A stretch of DNA of 64,000 bases. Origin: Siphonodentalium dalli (taxonomy: Eukaryota; Mollusca; Scaphopoda; Gadilida; Siphonodentaliidae). Made by a program: the position numbers and the translations under genes. Under the pieces are notes generated by a model. That model did no database searches. It was given only the letters and a program-made list of their open reading frames with translations, and was not told the DNA's origin. The DNA lies in contig CP136068.1 in the NCBI GenBank assembly GCA_032622095.1, positions 54,956,025 through 55,020,024 of the forward strand, read 5' to 3'. Shown here in pieces: positions 1 through 10,790 of this stretch. How positions within the stretch are numbered: the stretch's first letter is position 1; each line of letters opens with the position of its first letter.

Positions 1-300
1 ATCATGACATGATAACACCAAGCCGCCACTCTCAACTTAGACACGTCGCCAATCGAGATGTACAGCACCACCCATTGAACTAATTGTATTTACAACCGCT
101 GTCCAGAAAAGAAGAACTGGTCATATAGCAGGCCTGGCTTCCTTAAATCCCGTTTTGCTTCACCATCGAATGATAAATCAACATATATACATGTACACAG
201 TGCGGTGCGATTGTGTTGATGGACGTGTTGATACACGGCCCCGATGGCGCGGAGCAGATAGAACGAGAGGCGCCGTCAAGCACAACTAAACACCAATGAC
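1..300. other. Unassigned flank
   Basis: No reading frame, repeat or RNA gene is recognisable here. It lies immediately upstream of the first readable codons of LINE A and may include more of that element beyond recognition. Confidence 0.4.
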
Positions 301-1522
301 ATGTATGAATATTTGAAAAACAAGCAAGATAATGACGAAAATGATTTGTTTAAAAACTATTCCTTATATGAAGATAATGATATTCTTGATATGCCTATTA
401 CACAAAATGAAATATTGAATGCAGTATTGAATATTGCTCATTCTGGAAACTAAATGTAAACGTGACAAAAACCAAAATGATGATATTTGGATGTGACAAG
501 TCACCAAGACCACGAATATTACTTAACAACGAACCTTTACAAGTCGTATCACAATTTAAATATCTAGGTATAGAATTGACAAGAAATGGTTCTTACGGCA
601 AAGCAATAAATGATTTGATATCGAAAGCTAATCGATCAATGTTTGGTCTCTTACACAAATACAGATCGAATTATTTTCTAGAACTGTAAAGCCCATTTTA
701 CTATATGGTTGCGAAGTTTGGGGATATCAAATACAATATATCAAAAGAATAGAGCAAGTACAATTGAAATTTCTCAAGTATGTCCTTGGACTAAAGCCGA
801 GTACTCCAACTGTCATGGTGTATGGGGAAACAGGCGTATACCCACTGAGTGTCGACATAAAAAGCAGAATGCTAAATTACTGGACTAACCTAATCACATC
901 AGACGTACACAAAATAAATAAAATTTTATATAAGCATATGTTATTGGAGTATACACACGGACTAGACACCCATCCTTGGATTAAATATATTAGGGACATG
1001 TGTCGCGAAGCCGATGTATCACACATATGGCACAACCAGCTGATAGATGCAGCTAGTATGCAGTGTGCTAAGGTCACTATTCGAAAGAACATTGAGAGTA
1101 AATTTGTAAGCAAATGGCGAAGTGATATATCAACCATGGAAAAGTGTAGAACATATCGAATCATTAAGCACGATTTTGGGATTGAAAAATATCTTTCAGT
1201 GCTAAATTATAGAAATATTAGATTATTGTCAAAATTTAGGTGCACTAATAATTATCTTCCCATAGAAACTGGGTCTTGGTCTAAGTCTAAGAAACCTATT
1301 GAAGAGCGAGTCTGCACATACTGCACTCGCTGTTCAATAGGGGACGAATACCATTTGATCATGGAATGCACCAGAGTTAGCTCTTTGAGAAACAGATTCC
1401 TACCACGCCACCTTACTGAGCAAATAAACGTGTATAATTTCTGTTCAATTCTAAACACAACCGATATTGTGCATATGAACAAGTTGTGTGGGTTTTTAAG
1501 ATACACCCAACATGTTGCATAG
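301..1522 (+). pseudogene. Reverse transcriptase C-terminal remnant of LINE A
   Basis: Three pieces in different frames can be read. Positions 301-456 encode a pre-RT segment ending around ILNAVLNIAHSG. At about 444 the text jumps to WKLNVNVTKTKMMIFG, the segment that normally follows the YADD catalytic block, so the RT palm is deleted. This frame continues through FKYLGIEL to about 680. A one-base shift near 665-685 then moves to the frame reading KPILLYGCEVWG, which runs to the stop at 1522. The last piece contains a zinc knuckle, CTYC followed by H and C (spacing C-x2-C-x9-H-x4-C), near 1314-1370. The missing catalytic aspartates and the frameshift make it non-functional. The family assignment is secure; the clade is not. 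Confidence 0.8.
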
Positions 1523-1795
1523 TTCACTCCTTGTTGAGGGTATACCTCACAGGAATGAACTATGCAACCATTGGCATACTATATTATTCGGATCACCGCA
1601 TCACCACCTTACATTACCATCTCTCGACATTCATATGTGACGACGGCAAATATTCACGATGACTTTATTAAATTTCCATGTTATATCTAATATTGTATTT
1701 GTTTACACCATAGTGCTATTTATTATATATTGATTTGTTCGTATATTACATGTGTAATTAGAACAATAATAAAGAATCTTGAATCTTGAATCTTG
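301..1795 (+). mobile_element. LINE A: degraded non-LTR retrotransposon, 3' half
   Basis: This is a 5'-truncated, internally deleted LINE on the plus strand. The coding remnant is followed by about 240 bp of AT-rich 3' UTR. It ends near 1765-1795 with an AATAAAG-type sequence and three tandem GAATCTT units. Short tandem repeats of this kind are a common LINE 3' terminus in place of poly(A). No endonuclease domain is present. The clade is not assigned; the C-terminal zinc knuckle points generally to the jockey/I/CR1-type group. No target-site duplication was found. Confidence 0.8.
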
Positions 1796-2290
1796 TCTCG
1801 CGCGAGTTCTATCCTTCCACGATGGCACAAACACATTAACAGACGCGTCGTTCTGTGTTTATTACATATCACCCGTCCTAGTAACCGTGCATTAAACATA
1901 TATGCTTACAATGTTTATTTAGGCACATACAGGGCTTGAATTGTCATGTGTGATGATGCTTTTATTTTACAGTTCCGGTTTCATGGTTGAGGCGAACGTC
2001 ATGTACACCATTGGACGTAAACGCGTTTCATACGGATTTGTAAATATGGAACAGCAATAACACCCTACTTCTAAATGAACAAGCGTGTAAATAAAATGCG
2101 AAAACAACCGCAATTGACAAAACAAAAATTATACCCCTACACTTTACAGGTGTGATGGGTTCTCACTCGTTATCTTAATTATCGACTTTCGCTGTCGAAA
2201 GAGCTAGCGCGGTAGTCCACATTGGGTAAGTACGATTGTGTTATCCCGGCCATATAGAAACACCACATACTGCTAAACCATGGTTTGTTT
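1796..2290. other. Unassigned, with half-copy of a conserved hairpin
   Basis: No coding potential was recognised. Positions about 1800-1830 match, in reverse complement, the left half of the imperfect hairpin at 3181-3246. A nearby string (about 1838-1870, ending CGTCGTTCTGTG) recurs in direct orientation at about 3262-3295, so the two sites are diverged relatives. Confidence 0.4.
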
Positions 2291-2299
2291 GGGCCGGGT

Positions 2300-2930
2300 T
2301 TAAAGGCACTGCCAAAACGATTTTCTTATTTTGAGAAACAAAAACGTAAAACAAGAAATATTATCTTCGGATAATACCTAGAAAATTTTCTAATATTTAG
2401 AAAATTGATTTCGTATGGAAATTTAAAAGCTAATAATGAGAATATTTCTCTCAATGTTTTCTAACAACGGATTAATTATTTTTCTCCTTTTTTTCTGAAA
2501 TCTGGAAAGTCTTTTTCTCAATATCTAGAGTAGGTAAGAAATATTTTCTTACACATAGAAAGTCTTTCTCTAAATATCTAGAAAAGTGTAAGAAATATTT
2601 TCTCAAACGTCAAGAAAAAGTTTTCTAGGCTAGAAATTTTGGGAGGATGCTGATATACTGATCTTATATCTAGAAAATAAAATTCTTAAATCTAGAATTT
2701 ATTTTTAATATGTTAAGGCACTATCTTACTTTCTAAACAAAATTAAGAACAAATTTGTTTCTAGAAATTTCTTAAATTAAGAAAAGTTTGTGGTCAACTT
2801 AGAATTTTTTTTTTCTCAAGTTTTTCTTACCAAGTAAATTTATTTCTCATAATTAGAAAATAATTCTCACATGTTTTTCTTTAACACAACATTCTAACAC
2901 TACAGGAAATTATTGGTTTCCGTAAAATCA
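2300..2930. repeat. AT-rich tract dense in TTTCT/AGAAA palindromic words
   Basis: This 630-bp tract is built largely from AGAAA, TTTCT and TCTAGA words on both strands. It contains four TCTAGA sites and several near-palindromes such as GTAAGAAATATTTTCTTAC. Positions 2759-2771 read TTC-TA-GAA-AT-TTC, three alternating pentamer halves of a heat-shock-element pattern. It could be a decayed inverted-repeat element, a matrix-attachment-like sequence or drift in an AT-rich region. No reading frame is present. Confidence 0.5.
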
Positions 2931-3731
2931 AATGTATACAAATATAACAACAGACAAAATGTTCAAAGTTTTGGAGATGTAAATTTAATGCAACAATCCA
3001 ATTAATTATATAGATTTTATTATTAATGCCATAATGTATCACCAAGCTGACGTGTTATGACTTGTACGCTTCAGTCATGTGACCAAAATACACGAACGTT
3101 GCCAAAAGCAAGGAATAACTAGCATATCAGGATGATACCAACACAGAACACACTTTAAGTTACTGAAGATAAAGAGCACTTGTGCCATCCCGGAAGGATA
3201 TAACTCGAGGATGTGCCTCTCGTTTTATTCTTCCGCGCTAGCACTCGGGTCATATCAACAAACCCATTAACACACTCGTGTCGTTCTGTGCATATACTGT
3301 ATAGTTTCAAATAAGTGTTTCTAGGATAATGAAGATTTCGTGTTTACTGTTCAGGTAGGAGACCAAGTCATTTCGGTACACAACAGCTTGGGATATCGAG
3401 TGGGTTGATGCTGTTTTGGACTTTGTTTACAAATAAATGTTGTTGCTTTGGTATTCAACGGACCTCTGGTTTTGACATGTTTGACATCATCATGCTTGGG
3501 AAAGGCTGCCATGAATGTTTTCTTATACACAAAGCGTCCATTTGACCTAATCCGAAGACATACCGGTATAAGCAAGATAACTCCAGCCCACGATTCGTGG
3601 TGTCATGTCTGTTATAAAAGAGTAACGAGACGGGACTCGGTCCAAAACAGCATCTACCGAACTGATAACCCAAGCTGTGGACGGAGAAGGCTTGGTCTAA
3701 TCAGGTAAATGCATGTATTACAAGTATTATA
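2931..3731. other. Unassigned, with an imperfect hairpin at 3181-3246
   Basis: No recognisable gene is present. The short overlapping open frames at 3351-3708 on both strands have no recognisable motif. Positions 3181-3246 form an imperfect hairpin whose arms begin GTGCCATCCCGGAAGG and end CTTCCGCGCTAGCAC. Half of it recurs inverted near 1800. Confidence 0.4.
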
Positions 3732-4154
3732 GAGCTTGAGCTGCATGTAGACCCCCTCCCCCTATGCGGATTTTTGGCGGTTATGATATCTTTGTAGAAC
3801 TATATCGTCCTTTACTTTGCCGGTTGTTTGCCATCTGGCTATTGAGGCTTTATATAGTTATCGGTCTTTGAATCCAATATGGCCGCCAACATTGAATATA
3901 TAACCAGGTAAACTTCAATTCGAAATTACTCAGGAAATATATGAGTTATTACGTTGTGCGAAATGTCATTATATTGATCATGAGCACTCCTTAATAATTA
4001 ATAATTTAATATATTTAAAAAGGCCGCCAAAATGGCCACCGGAAATGGAAAATATGACGCTTTTTCACTAATATCTTCTATATCAGCTTCTGCTGTTTGG
4101 AACTGGTTAAGAATTGTGACTTTATTTTGTATTGTTTATATTGGGGCCAGGCGG

Positions 4155-4852
4155 GAGGGGGTAGTAAATAATTTGCAGGAACGTATGCCGTTTTTTTGCA
4201 TCTGGCATTTTCGGGGATCCACCACCCCCAAACCTGCAAAAAAAAAATATTTTAGTCCCAATTTTTTGACACCCACCCCCCAAATTTCACTAAAATTGGT
4301 CTAAAATCGCATAAAACTCTACTGATATCACTCATATGAGTGGGAATTATCTTAATTAGTTCAAATAACAGTTTAACCTGTTTCAGAAGCTGTTTTAATT
4401 GAAAAAAAAAAGTTTTATGAATTGCTGATCATCTGTAAACCTATGTCATTGTGCAGAATGCACAAAATTTCATAATTTCTAACTATTTCCTGATTAGTCA
4501 GTCAACCAGCCCATTATCTAACATATTCCATACCACTTATGTTAGTCTACTTGAGCAACTTACTTCTATTATACTAAACTAGCTGAAACAGGCTCCCTTT
4601 GGGAGCCTATATTCAGCATCGGAGATACCTGTGGGACTTCGCACACATTTTGATCTTAGACAGAGCCTTCATTTAGCGGTGGCCCCTTTGTGCGCTTCAA
4701 GCACATTACAGATAGTTTCTACCCATTGATAGTCACATTAATGTTTGAGACAGTTGCTCAATTTGCACGAGGTTGTAAAAAAACGCGTTTTTTGCCCCTT
4801 GGGCCACCCACCACCCCGGCATACGTTCCTGCACTTTTTTAAATACCCCCCC
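4155..4852. mobile_element. Inverted-repeat element nested in left arm of foldback 1
   Basis: The termini are inverted: TGCAGGAACGTATGCCG at 4174-4190 and its complement at 4817-4833. Homology continues outward to a GGGGGTA/TACCCCC edge. The block interrupts the left arm; the right arm lacks it at the equivalent place. Inside lies a GAAACAGGCTCCC/GGGAGCCT motif (about 4580-4605) shared with repeats at 21353-21960 and 29250-29300. No reading frame is recognised, so it is probably non-autonomous. Confidence 0.65.
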
Positions 4853-5754
4853 TAATTTGGGTCCTATCCCCTCCGATCCCTCAAAAATTTGATTTTACAG
4901 AACGTGGTATAAAATTTTCACAAAAAATCACAGTTAGGATTCTAGTCACATTTCAACAAGGAATGGGCAGAACTGGTTATGTAAGTAAGGCATACCATTA
5001 CCGGGAATATTCCAAGTCATTTGAACCAAAATTGTTACTTTGGCTAAAAATGGCCGCCAATATGGCCGCCAAAATATGGAAAATTGTAAATATTGCCCCA
5101 GCGTGAAATGCAATCGCTTACAAGCTGTGGTTGATCAATAAGATTGGCAATTCTGCCTTATGTCCATTGAAAACTAACACGTCTGATTCACCTTGGTTAG
5201 TTGTTAGTATTGTTATCACTGACAATAGAGGAAATATTGGATGTTACTCTCACAAACTTGACATAAATATCGGCAAAAATTCATTTTTCAAGTTTGGATC
5301 ATTTTTATTAAAAGTAAACTCTAATTAACTTTAGTATGAAATGTGTTTATTGTTTTGATCTATTGTAAATGTGTCACACTAAGGTGTTTATAGATCAAAT
5401 CACTCAAGATGGCTTCCAAAATGGCAACCAACTTGGGTAAAAAGTTAATTTTTCACATATAGCCGGAACATTCTCTGCTGTTCCGAAAAGTTAGCACACT
5501 GTGACTCACTTGGTTATTATGCATGTTAGGTAATCAACTGACAACTAAATATTACATCTGGTTGTCCCATTCATTTTAAAGTTGCAGTATGGAATATTAC
5601 CGGAAACCACTTTTGGGATTCTGGCCACATTTTTAAAGGAAATGGGCAGAACTTTGAAACGGAACTAAGATGAACCATAATCTGTTGTGGCTATTCTGGC
5701 TCATTAGGATAAAACTCAACTTGATACAAGAATTAGGTCAAGATGGCAGCCAGT

Positions 5755-6905
5755 GAGATACTGCATGGTCATATGTGAGGTGAATAGATATACATGGAGT
5801 TATGTTATGGTCATGAATGATGTGAATAGATATACAAGTAATGACTTTATGATCATGAGTGAGGTATATATGTGTACAAGTAGTGGCTGTATGGTCATGT
5901 GTGAGGTGAATATGTTTACAGGGAGTGACTGTATGGTTGTATGGTTATGTGTGGATGTACGGTAACACGATGTGGCTGTATGGGCAATGCAGTTGTGTGT
6001 GGATATAACGAGGGTAGCTACATGGTCATCTTGTGTTGTTTATGTACATATGGAGTGACTGTATGGTCATGGGTGGGATATATAGGTGTACATTGGGTGG
6101 CTGTATTGTCACATGTGGGTGGCAATACAGCCACCCAAGGTACACTTTATGCAGTGTGATCATGGTTGGGGTATATGGATAAAAAGGGAGTGGTGACTAT
6201 GTGTAATGTGTATAGATGTACATGGAATGACAGTACGGTAATGTATATGCATGCCTGGGGTATAGCTGGGTGGTCGTTGTCGAGCGTGGGTATATAGGGA
6301 GTGCTCTTATGATAATGAGTGGGATGTATATTTATATGTCGTGGATGTATATTGTCATTGGTGGATGTATAGATATACAGGGAGTAACTGTGTGATCATG
6401 GATGGCGTGTATGAGTATAGAGCGAGTGGCTGAATTGTCATGTGTGGGGTGTATATACAATTATGGCAGGTATGATTGGCTGTGTGTCTGGAAGGACTGT
6501 GTGGCCATCGGTGAACTATATATGTACACATGGAGTGACTCTATGACCATGTGTGGGGTGTATATGTATATATCGAGTTGTTATGTGACCATGTGTATGG
6601 CGAATAGCTATACAGGGAGTGACTGTGTGGCCATTGGTGAGATGAATAGGTGTACACGGAGTGACTGTGTGATCACCAATGTGGTGAATAGGTATACATG
6701 GAGTGAATATATGGCCATGGGTCAGGTGTAGGAGTATACCTGGTGTTCATGTATGGTGACTCATGGCTGTATGGTCATATGTCACGTGTACGGGTATACG
6801 CACGTGGCTGTATGGTCATGGACGGGGGTGTGTGTATAACACGTGTGGCTATATGACCATTGGCGAGGAGCATATGTATACCTGGAGTAGGTGGGGTGTA
6901 CATGT
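5755..6905. repeat. Degenerate 42-bp minisatellite in loop of foldback 1
   Basis: About 27 diverged tandem copies of a 42-bp unit are present, with the pattern ATGTGTGAGGTGAATA, then TATACATGGAGTGACTG, then TATGGTC. Because 42 is divisible by three, it gives open frames with a 14-residue periodicity. Those frames are a by-product and not genes. The array sits between the two arms of the foldback, as an internal tandem array does in some known foldback transposons. Confidence 0.8.
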
Positions 6906-7936
6906 TTATCTTGATTGGCTATTTCAAAGTTCTGCCCATTTCTTTTAAAAAACATGGCCAACATCACAAAAGACGTTTTCGGCACAATTCCACACTACAT
7001 ACTTTAAAATTAAACGTTCGTGACTCATAATGTACTGTGACAACGAGGACATATTTAGTTGTCAGTCGAATAACTAACAGATATAATAACAAAGTTAGTC
7101 ATACTTTGCTACCCTTTCTGAACAGCATAGAATTATGTTCGGATATACGTGAAAATCTATTTATTACCCAAGTTAGTTCCCATTTTGGAAGCCATCTTGA
7201 GTAATTTGGTCATTAAACACCTTAGTGTGACACATTTAAGATAGATCAAAACAATAAACACCTTTCATACCAAGATAGTTACATTTTAATTGACAAATTG
7301 GTTCAAACCTGAGAAGAGATTTTTTGCCGATATTTTTGTCGTTTGTGAGAGTAAAATCCAATTTATCTGGTAATGTCTTTGTTACAATAGTAACAATTAA
7401 CCAAAGTGCATCAGATATGTTAGTATTCAATGTATAGAAGGCAGAATAGCCAATTTTATTCATCAACCACAAATTGTAAGCGATTACAGGGCACATTGGG
7501 GAAATATCTACCATTTTCCATATTTTGGCGGCCATTTTGGTGGCCATTTTAACCTAAAGTAACAACTTTTGTTCCTATGAGTTGGAATATCCATGGGTAA
7601 TGGCAAGCCTCACTTACATTCCACAGTTCTGCCCAGTCCTTGTTGAAATATGACTAAAAACCCAAATGTGATGTTTTTGTGTGAAATTCTTTACCGCGTT
7701 CTGTAAAATCAAACTTTTGAGGATCGGAAGGGTACGGAAGCACAGTAGCGCCACAAATAAAATAATAATACGATATAACGCCCTAATACGGCGTTTAAAC
7801 GCCCTAATTACGGCGTTTAAACGCCCTAATTACGGCGTTTAAACGCCCTAATGCGACATATCTGGAATGACTAGTGGACCTTCGGACTAGTGAACCCTCG
7901 GACTACTGAACCCTATATACCCGATCAATGTCTGAA

Positions 7937-8021
7937 CAGAATGAGGTCCCCATGCAGAGGGTGATGCTGGTCGCTATGCGGGGTAATATCTCTAAATTCA
8001 CCCTCTGGGGACCTCATTCTG
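7937..8021. repeat. 85-bp hairpin inside nested element
   Basis: The arms CAGAATGAGGTCCCC and GGGGACCTCATTCTG pair perfectly. The stem continues with CAGAGGGTGA / TCACCCTCTG around a small bulge. It is most simply part of the inverted structure of the mobile element. Confidence 0.7.
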
Positions 8022-8195
8022 CAAATGTCAGGCACCTTATTTCCGGGCTTGATACCACCACTGGTATATGCGTTGGTTTGGGTGCAATTGTGTCTAACCG
8101 TGAACCATGTGGTCCCCTGCTATAAGCATATACCCTTCGCTATAAGCATATACCCTTCGACAACATGGGGGTGTTTTGAGTGCATTCTAGTTCAT

Positions 8196-8345
8196 TTTGG
8201 ATTTTCGGAGAATCGGGCCTTCGGAGAATCGGGCCTTCGGAGTTATGGGCTTTCGGAGAATCGGGCTTTCGGAGAATCGGGCCTTCGGAATTATGGGCTT
8301 TCGGAGAATCGGGCCTTCGGAGTTATGGGCTTTCCAGGGCTGGCA
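8196..8345. repeat. 16-bp tandem repeat (TCGGAGAATCGGGCCT)
   Basis: About eight units of 16 bp alternate between a GAATCGGGC variant (A) and a GTTATGGGC variant (B) in the order A-A-B, A-A-B, A-B, giving a 48-bp super-period. The open frames in all three phases are a side effect of the repeat. It lies within the element at 7733-9185. Confidence 0.8.
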
Positions 8346-8674
8346 TTCTCAGAAATCCAGGCGGGCTAAGACCAGCCCTCCTCAATCTGCCTATAGGTGG
8401 GCTATAGCCCTCCTCAGTGAATGATGTCATAGCATGGACATTTTAGCCAACTACAGCGAAATCACATTCACGACAATGCAAATAGTCATTATCTGAACTA
8501 AACTGCGTTAATACATTTTACAAAGGGAGCCATTACAAAATGTACCTCACCCCATAGACTTTACCCACCCGAATAAAGGCCATCGGTTATAGGGTGATAG
8601 TGCCAGAAACATTAATCGTGAGTCACTACTCATATAATGTAGTGCTCTTGTTATTGTGTTTGATGCACGGACTC

Positions 8675-9050
8675 TCATATTGGGTAAAACATGGTTTCCG
8701 TGATGACCCAGAATATAGGAGTTCGAACTGCGTGGCTCATGATTATTGTAGAGTGTGTACACCCCGACGATGCTGTCAAATATCAGCACCCAGAGTGCTT
8801 TGGAAAGTGCGCATGGGCTCCTAAGGTGGGATCAGGGGTGTCATATTGGGTAAAACGTGCTTTCCGTGACCCGTGATGACCCAGAATATAGGAGTTCGAA
8901 CTGCATGGCTCATGATTATTGTAGAGTGGGTATATCCCGACGATGTTGTCAAATGTCAGCACCCAGAGTGCTTTGGAAAGTGCGCACGGGCTCTTAAGCT
9001 ATGGTCAGGGATGTCATATTGGGTAAAACGAGGTTTCCGTGACCCGTGAT
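8675..9050. repeat. ~170-bp tandem duplication, 2.2 copies
   Basis: Units begin with TCATATTGGGTAAAAC at 8675, 8841 and 9014, giving spacings of 166 and 173 bp. The first two copies are nearly identical over their full length and the third is truncated. The block is internal to the nested element at 7733-9185. Confidence 0.85.
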
Positions 9051-9861
9051 GTGCTTCCGTACATATGCTAGCATGCACATCAATGATGGTCGTGTACATA
9101 CACAGTCTTTTAACATTGTAGGACTATATTAGGGCGTTTAAACGCCGTATTATTATTTTATTTGTGGCGCTATTGTGCTTCCGTAGAAAGGGCTAGGACC
9201 CCAGGAATTGCTTTTTTCATTACCCCAATGATCAGAGTATAAATATACAGAAAATAAGGTCACAATCCTCAACCAGTTCCAGAAACTGATCTAGAAGATA
9301 TTAGTGACGCTTTTCACTTCCGGCGGCCATTTTTAATATATGAAATTTATTCATACCTATAAATAAGGACAACTAAATTATCAATAGAATATAAACTCCC
9401 TGAGTGATTGCGAATTAAAATTTGCCAGGTCAGATATTCAATTTTGGCGGCCATCTTGTCTTTCAATGGTCTCCAAACATGTGAACAATGACTACCTATA
9501 ACATCCATGTGCTCGTGGAATGTTATAGAAAACTGTATTGGCCTATGTTCTCATGGCAAATCATGGACACATCGGTATTGTTCATAGTTTAATTACGTTA
9601 TGCGTGCGTAAATTCACACACTGTACCTTTTCAGATATATCTTCAGCATAAAACAAAATCATATCATCGGTGTCAATATAATGATTTTATCGCAAAAAAA
9701 TCACAGTGGTTTGTTGAAAATCGCTATAAAATGAAAAAGCGCACACACCCGATGCAAACAAGCATAAAAATGTGTGAAATACATCCGTCTATCGGAAAAA
9801 ACATAGTCGGCCAAAAATCCGCATATGGGGTGGGGGTGGCCATATGGTAGCTCACGGTCTA

Positions 9862-10199
9862 TTAATCAACACATTTTACAACAGAAAATTTGTAATGTAC
9901 CGTACATAGATATGTACTGGTAAATATTGGTGCCACAGAAAGAACATGAACTGAGGGCGTATAACATATTTACACCCAATACACGAACCAGCACACTACC
10001 TGTATTTAGGCGATACACAATACACCCACGTCAGTTAAAATGTCCCAACATTTGAAAATTTCATTATTGAAGCAGTCCCCGAAATGTAGCTATGGAAAAA
10101 GCCATAGAAGCCAATATAGAATACCATGGCCTTCGCGATTGGTATTGCTGTTAAAATGGTTATTGTCAAGTTCCTACGCTGTGTTATGTAAACAAAAGC
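9862..10199. other. Unassigned spacer with the start of a hairpin
   Basis: Nothing coding was recognised. A perfect 19-bp inverted repeat (GTTATGTAAACAAAAGCCA at 10183-10201, complement at 10218-10236) spans the boundary with the next repeat. Confidence 0.4.
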
Positions 10200-10380
10200 C
10201 AGGTTCTGTAACATTTTTGGCTTTTGTTTACATAACAAATCGTATACGAACTTGAAAATAGTATACTATTGCGCGATATGTATGATTGGTATAAGAACAA
10301 GGTTTGTCTATATTTTAATATTCTTTCTGTTTGTTTCGGTTATAACGGATGTGACTATACCCACCGCGAAGGTCATCCGT
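10200..10380. repeat. Dispersed repeat R10, uninterrupted copy
   Basis: This matches the two halves flanking LINE C. GGTTCTGTAACATTTTT corresponds to 51282-51306. The stretch from GCGCGATATGTATGATT through AATATTCTTTCTGTT to AACGGATGTGACTA corresponds to about 53535-53625. It therefore serves as an empty-site homologue for the LINE C insertion. No protein is recognised. Confidence 0.7.
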
Positions 10381-10790
10381 GCTTTTAAACCAGGATATAC
10401 GAATGTGCAATTTCGGCCTGAAGTCTGGCGTTTAAATTATGGTTTTAGCTATCAAACTGCGATTTAAAGGTAGAAGTTTCCGTAAACCTGGTTTAAACTT
10501 GAGATAACGAATCGGGCCTGTCATATTGGACCTTTTGTTGGCTGTATGTATTGTGTGTGGTTTTCTATGGGGGAGGGGGTTGCAATCGTTGGAAGCACGC
10601 ACAGTCAGATAGCACAGCAGACATTCTTTGTTTCTACAATCCTTGTGTTCATTATCATACCCATTGCACTTGAAGCATCACAATGTATTTGGGTATAAAG
10701 GTGGCGAGTGGCATGCTGATATGTCCATGCAGTCTGTATCCAAAGTCCACGTTGGTATAGATTTCATTGGTGTTTTATCTGCAAACAATT
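10381..10790. other. Unassigned spacer before satellite
   Basis: No gene, element or repeat was recognised. It contains a short G-rich tract (GGGGGAGGGGG near 10570). Confidence 0.3.

Larger units (their letters stand above)
7733..9185. mobile_element. TACGGAAGC-type inverted-repeat element nested in right arm of foldback 1
   Basis: The 40-bp terminal inverted repeats at 7733-7772 and 9146-9185 are almost perfect; the outer end reads TACGGAAGCACA. The flanks GGAAGGG and GAAAGGG form a probable 7-bp target-site duplication with one mismatch. The homologous point of the left arm (about 4860-4885) is uninterrupted. Internal repeats include three copies of GGCGTTTAAACGCC near 7790-7850 and one at 9133-9146. 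No transposase frame is seen, so it is non-autonomous. The terminus resembles the element at 44708-45581. Confidence 0.8.
3732..9861. mobile_element. Foldback element 1: 6.1-kb inverted repeat with minisatellite loop
   Basis: The sequence from about 3732 to 5662 is matched in reverse complement by about 6924 to 9861, diverged but alignable along its length. Landmarks pair up: the outer ends contain TATGCGGATTTTTGGC (left) and its complement near 9815; the 4020-4150 block pairs with 9190-9340; the 5045-5450 block pairs with 7160-7560. Each arm carries recurring ATGGCCGCC/GGCGGCCAT words at intervals. The arms differ by one large insertion each. No transposase is visible. A further piece of the same family lies at 47735-48010. 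This is known foldback architecture, but the family is not identified. Confidence 0.75.

Noticed and set aside
3351-3708. Overlapping frames on both strands with cysteines
   Set aside because: No recognisable domain, overlapping on opposite strands, and no context.
5753-6948. Several Met/Cys-rich frames over the minisatellite
   Set aside because: The 14-residue periodicity equals the 42-bp DNA repeat; similar frames follow automatically.
8025-8424. FGESGLRRIGPSELWAF-type repeat proteins in all three frames
   Set aside because: Produced by the 16-bp tandem repeat, which is open in every phase.
8700-8770. GAGTTCGAACTGC phrase suggesting a tRNA T-loop
   Set aside because: No cloverleaf can be drawn around it, and it is part of a 170-bp tandem repeat.
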